DNA of 64,000 nt, taken from assembly GCF_029392895.1 (NCBI RefSeq), contig NZ_CP114200.1, positions 1,207,501-1,271,500 of the forward strand, given 5' to 3'. Shown in pieces: positions 34,659 through 43,471 of this stretch. The first letter of the stretch is position 1, and every line of letters starts with the position of its first letter. A model generated the notes under the pieces. That model ran no database searches, was not told the DNA's origin, and saw only the letters and a list, made by a program, of their open reading frames with translations. Origin of the DNA: Streptomyces sp. 71268. GTDB taxonomy: Bacteria; Actinomycetota; Actinomycetes; Streptomycetales; Streptomycetaceae. The position numbers and the translations under genes were made by a program.

Positions 34659-36245
34659 TCAGCCCGTCTTGGCGATCTCCCAGAAGCGGAAGATCGTGGA
34701 CGCGTCCAGGGTCCACTGGAGGCCGGTGACGGCGTCGCTGGCCACCGCGTACTGCTTGCCCTGCCAGAGCGGTATCACCGGCAGGTCCTTCGCGACCTGG
34801 GTCTGGATGCGGGCGAAGTCGCCGACGGTCTCGGCGCGGTCGACCTGGCTCGCGGTGCTCGGCAGCCACCGCGAGGTGATCTCGCCGGCGTCGTAGTGGT
34901 TGGCGAGCACGTTGTCGGGTCCGAAGAACGGCGCCGTGAAGTTGTCCGGGTCCGGGTAGTCGGGGACCCAGCCCTTGACGTAGACGCCGTACTCGCCCCG
35001 GCTGATGGCCTTCTCGTACGTGTCGAAGTCGACGCTGCGCACCTTGGCCTCGAACAGGCCACTGGCGTTGAGCTGCTCGGCGATCAGGCGCAGGCCGGCG
35101 TTGGTGCCGGGGCCGTAGCGGATCGGGGTTCCCCACAGGGTGAGTCGGACCTTGTCGGTGATGCCGTCGGCGCGCAGCGCCGCGCGGGCCTTGGCGCGCT
35201 GCGGGCGGTCGCCGTACAGGTCGAAGTACGGCGTCTTGTGGGCGGTGATGCCGGCCGGGACGGTGGAGTACAGCGGTTGTACGGTGCGCTGGTAGATGTC
35301 GCGGGCCAGCAGGCTGCGGTCGATGAGGTAGGCCACCGCCTGGCGTACGCCCCGCCGTCCCGCGACGCGGTCGCGCAGGTTGAAGACCAGGTGCTGGATC
35401 TCGGCGCTGGTGCCCTCGACGACCTGGAGGTCCTTGGCGCCGCCGGCCTGGGTGGCGATCTTGGCGACGGCGGCGGACTCCAGGCCACGGTAGGCGAGGT
35501 CGATGTCGCCGCCGCGCACCGCCGCGGCCAGGGCGGGTTGGTCGCCGTTGTAGAACTTCATGGTCATGCCGGAGTTCCGCGGCTCGGCCGGGCCCCGGTA
35601 GCCGCCGTTGACCGAGAACCGGGCTTCCTCGCTGTCGAAGGAGTCCAGCCGGTAGACGCCGGAGCCGACGGCCTGCGGGTCGGTGCGCAGTCTGTCCTTG
35701 GGGTAGACGCGGTGGTCCACGATGGAGCCGGCACCCGAGGCGATCTTCTGCGGGAAGGTGGCGTCCGGGGACTTGAGGCGGAAGGTGACGGTCCGCTCGT
35801 CCGGCGTGTCGATGCGGTCGATCGAGGAGAGCATGACGGCGGGGCCGTCCTGGTGGCCGATGGCCAGCGTGCGCTCGAAGGAGTGCTTGACGTCCTTCGA
35901 GGTGAGGTCGTTGCCGTTGGTGAAGCTCAGGCCGGCGCGCAGGGTGCAGCGGAAGACCTTGCTCGTGCGGTCCTGGAAGGCGCAGGACTCGGCCGCCTCC
36001 GGCTGTGGCGTGCTGCTCCCCTTGGGGAAGCTCAGCAATGACTGGAAGACGTTGTTGAACAGCAGCCAGGAGCCGGGGTCGTAGCCGGCGGCCGGGTCGG
36101 TGGATAAGACCCGGTCCGACATGCCCATGACCACGCGTTGGCCCGTGCCCGCGGTCGCCCCGCCGTCCGAGCCGCACCCCGCCAACAGGGAGCCGGCGAG
36201 CCCCACGACGAGTGGGGCCGCCAGCCACTGGTTCCGTTTCCTCAC
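34659..36245 (-). CDS. ABC substrate-binding lipoprotein, family 5 (peptide type), second copy
   Basis: This 528-residue lipoprotein starts at GTG 36245 with a signal ending LLAGCGSDGG (lipobox cysteine near residue 24). It has the family-5 pattern: DPAAGYDPGSWLLFNNVFQSL, FRCTLRAGLSFTNGNDLTSKDVKHSFER, GVRQAVAYLIDRSLL and the C-terminal IPLWQGKQYAVA. Such proteins deliver oligopeptides or related solutes to ABC importers. No permease or ATPase gene is adjacent. It is a paralogue of the next gene upstream, 67 bases away, and the two are probably co-transcribed. Confidence 0.92.
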   Translation of the reverse strand: MRKRNQWLAAPLVVGLAGSLLAGCGSDGGATAGTGQRVVMGMSDRVLSTDPAAGYDPGSWLLFNNVFQSLLSFPKGSSTPQPEAAESCAFQDRTSKVFRCTLRAGLSFTNGNDLTSKDVKHSFERTLAIGHQDGPAVMLSSIDRIDTPDERTVTFRLKSPDATFPQKIASGAGSIVDHRVYPKDRLRTDPQAVGSGVYRLDSFDSEEARFSVNGGYRGPAEPRNSGMTMKFYNGDQPALAAAVRGGDIDLAYRGLESAAVAKIATQAGGAKDLQVVEGTSAEIQHLVFNLRDRVAGRRGVRQAVAYLIDRSLLARDIYQRTVQPLYSTVPAGITAHKTPYFDLYGDRPQRAKARAALRADGITDKVRLTLWGTPIRYGPGTNAGLRLIAEQLNASGLFEAKVRSVDFDTYEKAISRGEYGVYVKGWVPDYPDPDNFTAPFFGPDNVLANHYDAGEITSRWLPSTASQVDRAETVGDFARIQTQVAKDLPVIPLWQGKQYAVASDAVTGLQWTLDASTIFRFWEIAKTG

Positions 36246-36312
36246 GCGCGCCTACCTCACGGTTGCCTCGGATGATTCCTCGGAACCGGTGGCGTCGCTG
36301 ACACCGGCCCGA

Positions 36313-37917
36313 TCAGCCCTTGACTCCGCGGCCCAGCTCCCAGAGCCGGAGCTTGCCCGCGTCGTCGACCGCCCACTCCGCTCCGGTGATGCCGTCACGG
36401 GTGGCGACGTACTGCTTCCCCTGCCACAGCGGCAACACGGGCACCTCGTCCGCGATGATGTCCTGCGCCTGCTGGAAGTCCCTGACCGCTACGGTGCGCT
36501 GCTCCTGCTGCCGGGTGCGCGGGATCAGGACATCTTCGATCGTGGTGTTTCGGTAGGGGGAGCCCAGGAAGTTGTCGGGGCCGAAGAACGGTGCGACGTA
36601 GTTGTCCGGGTCGGGGAAGTCCGGGTACCAACCCATGCCGTAGGCGGCGTACTCACCCTTGGCCGCGGCCGGGCGGAACTTCGTCCAGGGCACGTCCTGG
36701 ATCTTCACCTGGAACAGCTTGCTGTCGTTCAGTTGCCGCTGGAGCGCCTGGAACTCCTTGGCGGACGCCGGCCCGTAGTGGTCCGAGGAGTAGGTGAGGG
36801 TCAGTTTCACCGGGGTGCTCACGTCGGCGTCGCGCAGGATCTCGCGGGCCTTGCTGACGCTGGGGTCGCCGTAGGTGTTGTGGAAGGAGTTGGTGTGCGC
36901 CGACGTGCCGGTCGGCACCAGGGAGTACAGCGGCACGGTGGTGCGTTGGTAGACGTCGCGCACCAGCGCCTGCCGGTCGACGAGCTGGGCCATCGCCTTG
37001 CGCACGGCCTTGTCGCGCACCCCGGGGGCGTCGGTGTTGAAGGCGAGGTAACGAATCTCCTGGCCCGAGGACTCGGTGAGCTTGACGTCGCCCTGGCCCT
37101 TGTCCCGCAGGCGCACGATCTGCTCCGGGCTCAGGGTGCGGTTGAGCGCGCTGATGTCGCCCTCGTTGAGCGCCCTCTCCATCGCCTTGGCGTCGGGGAA
37201 GAACCGCATCTCGACCTTGCTGTTGCCCACCTCGACCGCGCCCTGGTACTTCGGATTCTTGGTGAAGACGGCCTTGGTCAGCCGGTTCTCGCTGGTCTCG
37301 ACGCTCACCTCGTACGGGCCCGAGCCGCTCATCTCGAAGCCGGACCTGAGCTTGTTCTTGGCGTAGTCCTCGCTGTCGACCAGGGCGGTGGCCGGCGTGG
37401 CGAGCTTGTGCGGGAAGGTGGCGTCGGGCGACTTGAGGTGGAAGACCACCTCCAACTCGCCGGCGGCCTCGACCTTGTCGACGTTGCTGATCAGCGACTG
37501 GGGGCCGTTCGCGTAGTCGATGGCCAGCATGCGCTCGAAGGAGAAGACGACGTCCCGCGCGGTCAGCTCGTTCCCGTTGGAGAACGTCAACCCCTTGCGC
37601 AGCGTGCAGCGGAACTGCTCGCTCTGCTTGTCCTGGAACCCGCAACTGCGCGCCGCGTCAGGCACCGGCGTGCTGCCGGACCTGGGCATGCGCATGAGGG
37701 TCTGGAAGACGTTGTGCATCACGCCCCACGACCCGACGTCGTATACCTGGGCGGGATCGAGCGGCGCCGGCGCCGCCTCGGTGGCCTCGATCAGATCCGT
37801 ACTTCCCACGACGATCGCGTCACCGTCCGAGCCGGCCCCGTCCGCGCTCCCGCAGCCCGCGAGAACAGACGTCAACAGGCCCACCAACGCGGGCAACACC
37901 ATCGTCTTACGGTTCAT
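36313..37917 (-). CDS. ABC substrate-binding lipoprotein, family 5 (peptide type), first copy
   Basis: This 534-residue lipoprotein starts at ATG 37917 (MNRKTMVLPALVGLLTSVLAGC), with GGGAG upstream. Features parallel the neighbouring copy: DPAQVYDVGSWGVMHNVFQTLMRMP, FRCTLRKGLTFSNGNELTARDVVFSFERML, KAVRKAMAQLVDRQALVRDVYQ and VLPLWQGKQYV. It is also without transporter subunits next to it. The two are clearly related but diverged, suggesting an old duplication with different ligands. It follows a long AT-richer upstream region. Confidence 0.92.
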   Translation of the reverse strand: MNRKTMVLPALVGLLTSVLAGCGSADGAGSDGDAIVVGSTDLIEATEAAPAPLDPAQVYDVGSWGVMHNVFQTLMRMPRSGSTPVPDAARSCGFQDKQSEQFRCTLRKGLTFSNGNELTARDVVFSFERMLAIDYANGPQSLISNVDKVEAAGELEVVFHLKSPDATFPHKLATPATALVDSEDYAKNKLRSGFEMSGSGPYEVSVETSENRLTKAVFTKNPKYQGAVEVGNSKVEMRFFPDAKAMERALNEGDISALNRTLSPEQIVRLRDKGQGDVKLTESSGQEIRYLAFNTDAPGVRDKAVRKAMAQLVDRQALVRDVYQRTTVPLYSLVPTGTSAHTNSFHNTYGDPSVSKAREILRDADVSTPVKLTLTYSSDHYGPASAKEFQALQRQLNDSKLFQVKIQDVPWTKFRPAAAKGEYAAYGMGWYPDFPDPDNYVAPFFGPDNFLGSPYRNTTIEDVLIPRTRQQEQRTVAVRDFQQAQDIIADEVPVLPLWQGKQYVATRDGITGAEWAVDDAGKLRLWELGRGVKG

Positions 37918-38539
37918 TCTCGGGGGTCTCCCTACCATCGAAACCCGAGGCCCCACCGTTGTTTGGACAGCGGGCTACGCGGGGTTGTGCTGATGTTCTC
38001 CGGGAGACATTAGTAGGCGTCACCAGCATTACTGGAGTGCGGTGTAGTTGGGGCGATATCTCGGCGTTATCGCGCTGCCTCGACAGGGGATATACGCAAC
38101 GCAGAACGATTCGTGCGAGAGGCCGCCAAACGGGACACAAGACCTCGGCAGAAAGCGGCCGAATCGACCGACCAGCACAGGGAACGGTCACCTGTCGACG
38201 GGTCGTTCAGTGAGATAAATCACGCAACCGAGCCTGCCGTGACAGCCATTTACCGCGCGGCGGACGGAAGGCCGCGCCAAGCGGAATTCGATCAGCGATT
38301 CATCGACGGGTGGTGTGCACTCAGCGCATATGCGGGACGCGGTTTCCGTAAGCGCCGTCGCGACCGCCGGGTTACCGTGCGCAGACGCCGCGTGAAGTGC
38401 GGCGCCCGCGCGGCCAGTTGGGGCAGTCGCATTGCGCGATCCGGGAAGATCATCTTTATCTGAGCCGGGATCACTTTGCGCTGTGCCAGGCGAATATGAC
38501 GCTCAGTCGGCAATCGGAATACGAACCGCGACCGCCCGC
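37918..38539. other. Long AT-richer intergenic region upstream of the binding-protein pair
   Basis: These 622 bases between the binding protein start and the HAD gene stop are visibly lower in GC than the rest of the window (for example AGATCATCTTTATCTGAGC near 38447 and GTGAGATAAATCACGC near 38211). An open frame at 38113-38463 has poor codon usage and no recognisable motif. It likely holds the promoter and leader of the binding protein genes. Confidence 0.55.
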
Positions 38540-39268
38540 TTACGGAATGGCCGCCCTCTCTTGATCAATTGGCTTGACCAAAGCGCGGAGAAAAGCGAGG
38601 TCCACGCCTTCGAGGGAGGGCACCACGGTGCGCCCCGGCGCCGGCTCGATGGGGACCACCGACGGGACCGCGAGCACCGGGCAGCCGGCGGCCTCCGCCG
38701 CGCTCACGCCGGTCACGGTGTCCTCGACGACGACGCAGCGCGCGGGGTCGACCCCGAGGCCGGCCGCCGCGAGCAGATAGGGGTCCGGGTGCGGCTTGGT
38801 GCGCTCGACCTCGTCGCCGGCGACGGTGAGCCGGAAGTGCTCGGGGCCCAGCGACAGCAGGACCTGGTCGATGACGCGCCGGTGCGAGGCGGAGACCAGC
38901 GCGGTCGGCACCCCGTGCGCCGTCAGCTCCATGAGCAGCCGCCGGGCGCCGGGCAGCAGCGGCACGCTGCCCCCGATCAGCTCCGTGAAGCGGGTGTTGA
39001 GCCGCGTGATCAGTTCCTCCAGCGCGATGTCGGCGCCGGTGACCTCGATGAGGTAGGAGGCGCTGCGGGTCATGGGGCCGCCGACGACGACCTCACGGTG
39101 CGCCTCGTCCAGCACATGCCCGAGTTCGGCGAAGATCGCGGCCTCGGCCGTCCACCACAGGCCCTCGGTGTCCACCAGGGTGCCGTCCATGTCGAGCAGG
39201 ACGCCCTCCAGGACCGGGGCCCGCTCCTCGTCTGGCCGCGCGTCGACAGCGGGGATGCTGCTGGTCAT
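38540..39268 (-). CDS. HAD-family hydrolase (phosphatase/phosphoglucomutase-like)
   Basis: This 242-residue protein has the HAD motif I LLDMDGTLVDTEGLWW, motif II in TALVSASHRR, and motif III/IV in ERTKPHPDPYLLAAAGLGVDPARCVVVEDTVTGVSAAEAAG. A helical cap between motif I and II makes it a subclass I member. It should dephosphorylate a small metabolite, not identifiable here. The start is ATG 39268 with GGAGGTG nearby. A structured leader precedes it. Confidence 0.92.
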   Translation of the reverse strand: MTSSIPAVDARPDEERAPVLEGVLLDMDGTLVDTEGLWWTAEAAIFAELGHVLDEAHREVVVGGPMTRSASYLIEVTGADIALEELITRLNTRFTELIGGSVPLLPGARRLLMELTAHGVPTALVSASHRRVIDQVLLSLGPEHFRLTVAGDEVERTKPHPDPYLLAAAGLGVDPARCVVVEDTVTGVSAAEAAGCPVLAVPSVVPIEPAPGRTVVPSLEGVDLAFLRALVKPIDQERAAIP

Positions 39269-39290
39269 CCATGCACCTCCGTAACGAAAG

Positions 39291-39378
39291 GCCCCGGCGG
39301 GGCGCCCCCGACGCGGCGGGAGCGCCCCACGAGGGCAAAGGAGCCGGTCACCCTCCGCCCAAGGGAAGGCAACCGGCT
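39291..39378 (-). promoter_or_regulatory. Structured leader before the HAD gene, candidate regulatory RNA
   Basis: AGCCGGT (39342-39348) pairs with ACCGGCT (39372-39378), enclosing an inner CCCT/AGGG stem. Closer to the gene GGGGCGC (39299-39305) can pair either with GCGCCCC (39322-39328) or, via GGGGC, with GCCCC (39291-39295), so two hairpins exclude one another about 10-20 bases upstream of the ribosome binding site. This could be an attenuator or riboswitch-like element. It matches no class I know. Confidence 0.4.
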
Positions 39379-39695
39379 GCTACCGGACCGACCAGTGTAC
39401 GTCGGGCTCCCCAGCCGCGCCCTCGGATATCTCGCGCCGTGACGGCCCGCCTGGCAGGCCCGGGCCCGGTCTCGGGGCCGTGCTCCCGCGGCCCGCGATA
39501 AGTCCACGGCCCGCCCACGGGCCAGCGGCCCACCCCCAGCGCGCCCGTACGCGTACCGCCGGCCCGCCGCGCGTAGGCCCGGCCACCCGGCCCCGCCGGT
39601 GCGCGTACCGCCCCACCCCGCGCCCATACGCCCGCCGCCCCGGCCGCGCGGGGCGCGGAACGGGGCGGCGGGGGCGAGCGGGGTGGTGACGGCGG
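39379..39695. other. Extremely GC-rich gap after metH
   Basis: The 317 bases downstream of the metH stop are dominated by Arg/Pro/Gly-type triplets in all frames and include two copies of GCGTACCGCC (near 39550 and 39602). I see no gene, nor a convincing hairpin. Confidence 0.5.
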
Positions 39696-42600
39696 TCAGC
39701 GGGCGTTGAAGTACTTCGCCTCCGGGTGGTGGATCACGATCGCGTCCGTGGACTGCTCCGGGTGGAGCTGGAACTCCTCGGAGAGCTTCACCCCGATCCG
39801 CTCCGGTTCGAGCAGGTCCGCGATCTTCGCCCGGTCCTCCAGGTCGGGGCAGGCCCCGTAGCCGAGCGAGAAGCGGGCGCCGCGGTACTTGAGGTCGAAC
39901 ATCGCCTCGACCGAGTCCGGGTCCTCGCCGGCGAAGCCCAGCTCGGCACGGACCCGGGCGTGCCAGTACTCCGCCAGCGCCTCGGCGAGCTGGACGGACA
40001 GGCCGTGCAGCTCCAGGTAGTCGCGGTAGGAGTTGGCCTCGAACAGCTCGGCCGTCGCTGCGCCGATCTTCGAGCCGACCGTGACGACCTGGAGGCCGAC
40101 CACGTCCCGCTCCCCCGACTCCTCGGGCCGGAAGAAGTCGGACAGGCACAGCCGGCGGCCCCGGCGCTGGCGCGGGAAGGTGAACCGGGTGCGCTCGGTG
40201 CCGTCCTCGTGCAGCAGCACCAGGTCGTCGCCCTTGGAGACGCACGGGAAGTAGCCGTAGACCACGGCCGCCTCCAGCAAATTCTCGGTGAGCAGCTTGT
40301 CCAGCCAGCCGCGCAGCCGGGGCCGGCCCTCGGTCTCCACCAGCTCCTCGTACGTCGGACCGTCGCCGGTACGCGCCTGCTTGAGCCCCCACTGGCCCTT
40401 GAACAGCGCGCCCTCGTCCAGCCAGGAGGCGTAGTCGACGAGCTGGATGCCCTTGACGACGCGGGTGCCCCAGAACGGCGGGGTGGGCACCGGGTTGTCG
40501 GTGGCCACATCCGACCGGACCGGGCCGGACTCCGGCTCGGGCTCGTTGACCTCGACGGTGCGCTTGGCGACCCGGCGCTGGCGCAGCTCGGGCAGGGCGG
40601 CGCCGGGCACGCCGCGCTTGACGGCGATCAGCGCGTCCATCAGCCGCAGCCCCTCGAAGGCGTCCCTGGCGTAGCGGACCTCGCCCTCGTAGATCTCGTG
40701 CAGGTCCTGCTCGACGTAGGCGCGGGTGAGCGCCGCGCCACCGAGGATGACCGGGAAGTCCGCGGCCAGCTGGCGCTGGTTCAGCTCCTCCAGGTTCTCT
40801 TTCATGATCACCGTGGACTTCACCAGCAGCCCCGACATGCCGATCACGTCGGCCCGGTGTTCCTGCGCGGCGTCCACGATCGCCGACACGGGCTGCTTGA
40901 TGCCCAGGTTCACGACGTTGTAGCCGTTGTTGGACAGGATGATGTCCACCAGGTTCTTGCCGATGTCGTGGACGTCGCCGCGCACGGTGGCCAGCACGAT
41001 GGTGCCCTTGCCCTCCGCGTCCGACTTCTCCATGTGCGGCTCCAGGTAGGCCACGGCGCTCTTCATGACCTCCGCGGACTGCAGCACGAAGGGGAGCTGC
41101 ATCTGGCCGGAGCCGAACAGCTCGCCGACCACCTTCATGCCCGCGAGCAGCGTGTCGTTGACGATGTCCAGGGCCGGGCGGGAGGTGAGGGCCTCAGCGA
41201 GGTCCGCCTCCAGGCCGTTCTTCTCGCCGTCGATGATGCGCCGCTGGAGCCGCTCGTCCAGCGGCAGGGCCAACAGTTCCTCGGCCCGGCCCGCCTTGAG
41301 CGACTTGGTGGTGGCGCCCTCGAAGAGTTCGAGGAACTTCTGCAGCGGGTCGTAGCCCTCCGAGCGCCGGTCGTAGATGAGGTCGAGGGCGGTCTTGACC
41401 TCCTCTTCCTCCAGCCGGGCGATCGGCAGGATCTTCGAGGCGTGCACGATGGCCGAGTCCAGGCCGGCCTTGACGCACTCGTCGAGGAAGACCGAGTTGA
41501 GCACGATGCGGGCGGCCGGGTTGAGGCCGAAGGAGATGTTGGACAGGCCGAGCGTGGTCTGCACGTCCGGGTGGCGGCGCTTGAGCTCGCGGATGGCCTC
41601 GATGGTGTTGACGCCGTCCTTGCGGGACTCCTCCTGCCCGGTGCAGATGGTGAAGGTCAGGCAGTCGATGAGGATGTCGGACTCGCGGATGCCCCAGTTG
41701 GTGGTGAGGTCCTCGATGAGCCGCTCGGCGACCGCGACCTTGTGTTCGACGGTGCGGGCCTGGCCCTCCTCGTCGATGGTCAGCGCCATCAGCGCCGCGC
41801 CGTGCTCCCGGGCCAGCGCGGTGACGCGGGCGAAGCGGGAGTCGGGCCCGTCGCCGTCCTCGTAGTTGACCGAGTTGATCACCGCGCGTCCGCCCAGCTT
41901 CTCCAGGCCGGCGCGGATGACGTCCACCTCGGTGGAGTCCAGCACGATCGGCAGCGTGGAGGCCGTGGCGAAGCGGCCGGCCAGCTCGCGCATGTCGGCG
42001 ACGCCGTCCCGGCCGACGTAGTCCACGCAGAGGTCGAGCAGGTGGGCGCCCTCGCGGATCTGGTCGCGGGCCATCTCCACGCAGTCGTCCCAGCGCCCGT
42101 CCAGCATGGCCTCGCGGAACTTCTTGGAGCCGTTGGCGTTGGTCCGCTCGCCGATCGCCAGGTACGAGGTGTCCTGGCGGAAGGGGACGGTCTGGTAAAG
42201 CGAGGCGGCGCCGGGCTCGGGGCGCGGGGAGCGCTCGGTGGGCGTCATGTCCCGCACCCGCTCCACGACCTGTCGCAGGTGCTCGGGCGTGGTGCCGCAG
42301 CAGCCGCCCACCAGCGAGAGCCCGTACTCGCGGACGAAGACCTCGTGCGCGTCGGCCAGCTCGGGGGGCGTGAGCGGGTAGTGCGCGCCGTCCTTGCCGA
42401 GGACCGGCAGGCCGGCGTTGGGCATGGCGGACACCCGGGTGCGGGCGTGCCGGGCCAGGTAGCGCAGGTGCTCGCTCATCTCGGCGGGGCCGGTGGCGCA
42501 GTTGAGGCCGATCATGTCGATGCCGAGCGGCTCGAGGGCGGTCAGCGCGGCACCGATCTCGGAGCCGAGCAGCATGGTGCCGGTGGTCTCGACGGTGACC

Positions 42601-43205
42601 TGGACGAGCAGCGGCAGGTCCACGCCGGCCTCGGCGAGGGCGCGCTTGACGCCGATGACGGAGGCCTTGGTCTGCAACAGGTCCTGGGTCGTCTCCACCA
42701 GCAGGGCGTCCGCGCCGCCCGCGATCAGACCGGCGGCGTTCTGCTGGTACGCGTCACGCAGCGCCTCGTACGGGGCGTGTCCGAGGGTGGGGAGCTTGGT
42801 GCCGGGGCCCATCGAGCCGAGCACCCAGCGGGGCCGGCCGTCGGCCGCGAACTCGTCGGCGACCTCACGGGCGATGCGGGCGCCCGCCTCGGAGAGCTCG
42901 TAGATCCGGTCAGCGATGTCGTACTCGCCCAGCGCCGAGAGGTTGGCGCCGAAGGTGTTCGTCTCCACGCAGTCCACGCCGACGGCGAAGTACTCCTGGT
43001 GGACGCTGCGCACGATGTCGGGGCGGGTGATGTTGAGGATCTCGTTGCAGCCTTCGAGCTGTTCGAAGTCGTCGAGGCTGGGGTCCTGCGCCTGAAGCAT
43101 CGTGCCCATCGCGCCGTCCGCGACCACCACCCGGGTGGCGAGGGCCTCGCGCAGCGCGTGGACGCGGTCGGAGCTGACAGTGGGCGATGGCTTGTGCGAG
43201 GCCAT
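39696..43205 (-). CDS. metH: Cobalamin-dependent methionine synthase MetH
   Basis: This 1169-residue enzyme transfers a methyl group from 5-methyltetrahydrofolate to homocysteine via cobalamin. The homocysteine domain ends with the zinc cysteines in VGGCCGTTPEHLRQV; the pterin domain follows (ERTNANGSKKFREAML); the cobalamin domain has DVHDIGKNLVDIIL, whose His binds cobalt; and the C-terminal activation domain ends the protein. The start is ATG 43205 (MASHKPSPTVSSDR). There is no convincing cobalamin riboswitch upstream. It is divergent from gylR. Confidence 0.97.
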   Translation of the reverse strand: MASHKPSPTVSSDRVHALREALATRVVVADGAMGTMLQAQDPSLDDFEQLEGCNEILNITRPDIVRSVHQEYFAVGVDCVETNTFGANLSALGEYDIADRIYELSEAGARIAREVADEFAADGRPRWVLGSMGPGTKLPTLGHAPYEALRDAYQQNAAGLIAGGADALLVETTQDLLQTKASVIGVKRALAEAGVDLPLLVQVTVETTGTMLLGSEIGAALTALEPLGIDMIGLNCATGPAEMSEHLRYLARHARTRVSAMPNAGLPVLGKDGAHYPLTPPELADAHEVFVREYGLSLVGGCCGTTPEHLRQVVERVRDMTPTERSPRPEPGAASLYQTVPFRQDTSYLAIGERTNANGSKKFREAMLDGRWDDCVEMARDQIREGAHLLDLCVDYVGRDGVADMRELAGRFATASTLPIVLDSTEVDVIRAGLEKLGGRAVINSVNYEDGDGPDSRFARVTALAREHGAALMALTIDEEGQARTVEHKVAVAERLIEDLTTNWGIRESDILIDCLTFTICTGQEESRKDGVNTIEAIRELKRRHPDVQTTLGLSNISFGLNPAARIVLNSVFLDECVKAGLDSAIVHASKILPIARLEEEEVKTALDLIYDRRSEGYDPLQKFLELFEGATTKSLKAGRAEELLALPLDERLQRRIIDGEKNGLEADLAEALTSRPALDIVNDTLLAGMKVVGELFGSGQMQLPFVLQSAEVMKSAVAYLEPHMEKSDAEGKGTIVLATVRGDVHDIGKNLVDIILSNNGYNVVNLGIKQPVSAIVDAAQEHRADVIGMSGLLVKSTVIMKENLEELNQRQLAADFPVILGGAALTRAYVEQDLHEIYEGEVRYARDAFEGLRLMDALIAVKRGVPGAALPELRQRRVAKRTVEVNEPEPESGPVRSDVATDNPVPTPPFWGTRVVKGIQLVDYASWLDEGALFKGQWGLKQARTGDGPTYEELVETEGRPRLRGWLDKLLTENLLEAAVVYGYFPCVSKGDDLVLLHEDGTERTRFTFPRQRRGRRLCLSDFFRPEESGERDVVGLQVVTVGSKIGAATAELFEANSYRDYLELHGLSVQLAEALAEYWHARVRAELGFAGEDPDSVEAMFDLKYRGARFSLGYGACPDLEDRAKIADLLEPERIGVKLSEEFQLHPEQSTDAIVIHHPEAKYFNAR

Positions 43206-43404
43206 GGGTGTGCTCTCCCTGAGGTGCGACGGCTGTCGGCTTTGCGTCTTCCGGTGGAAGGCGCACCCGGCAAGCCTAGCCCTCAGGGTCGAAGTGGCGC
43301 CGGACGTCCCGCTGTGCGGGACGGCGCGAGGGGGCGTGGCGGGCCGTCCCGCGAGTCCGCGCGCCCGGTGATCTGGTATCCCGAGGTCGGCATGGGCCGA
43401 TAGT

Positions 43405-43440
43405 GTTCAGCATTGTCGAACCACAGATGGTTGAACCATC
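43405..43440 (+). promoter_or_regulatory. Probable GylR operator upstream of gylR
   Basis: GTTC-N9-GAAC (43405-43421) includes GCATTGTCGAAC at 43410-43421, followed by a perfect palindrome GATGGTT-G-AACCATC at 43426-43440. The 12-base core recurs before glpF. It lies 32-67 bases before the gylR start and suggests autoregulation. Confidence 0.65.
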
Positions 43441-43471
43441 GAGGTCCCCGAGTCCCCGAGGAGGTTGCGCG

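Noticed and set aside
38113..38463. Open frame in the AT-richer intergenic region
   Set aside because: Arg-rich translation, no ribosome binding site, no known motif and codon use unlike the neighbours.
39379..39695. Small gene between metH and the HAD gene
   Set aside because: All frames are dominated by Arg/Pro/Ala, with no ribosome binding site or similarity to known small proteins.
43206..43400. Cobalamin riboswitch upstream of metH
   Set aside because: No B12-box-like sequence or supporting stems; a riboswitch would be expected on the cobalamin-independent synthase rather than on metH.
39726..43403. 1225-codon frame opposite metH
   Set aside because: Antisense shadow; metH on the other strand has every expected domain.
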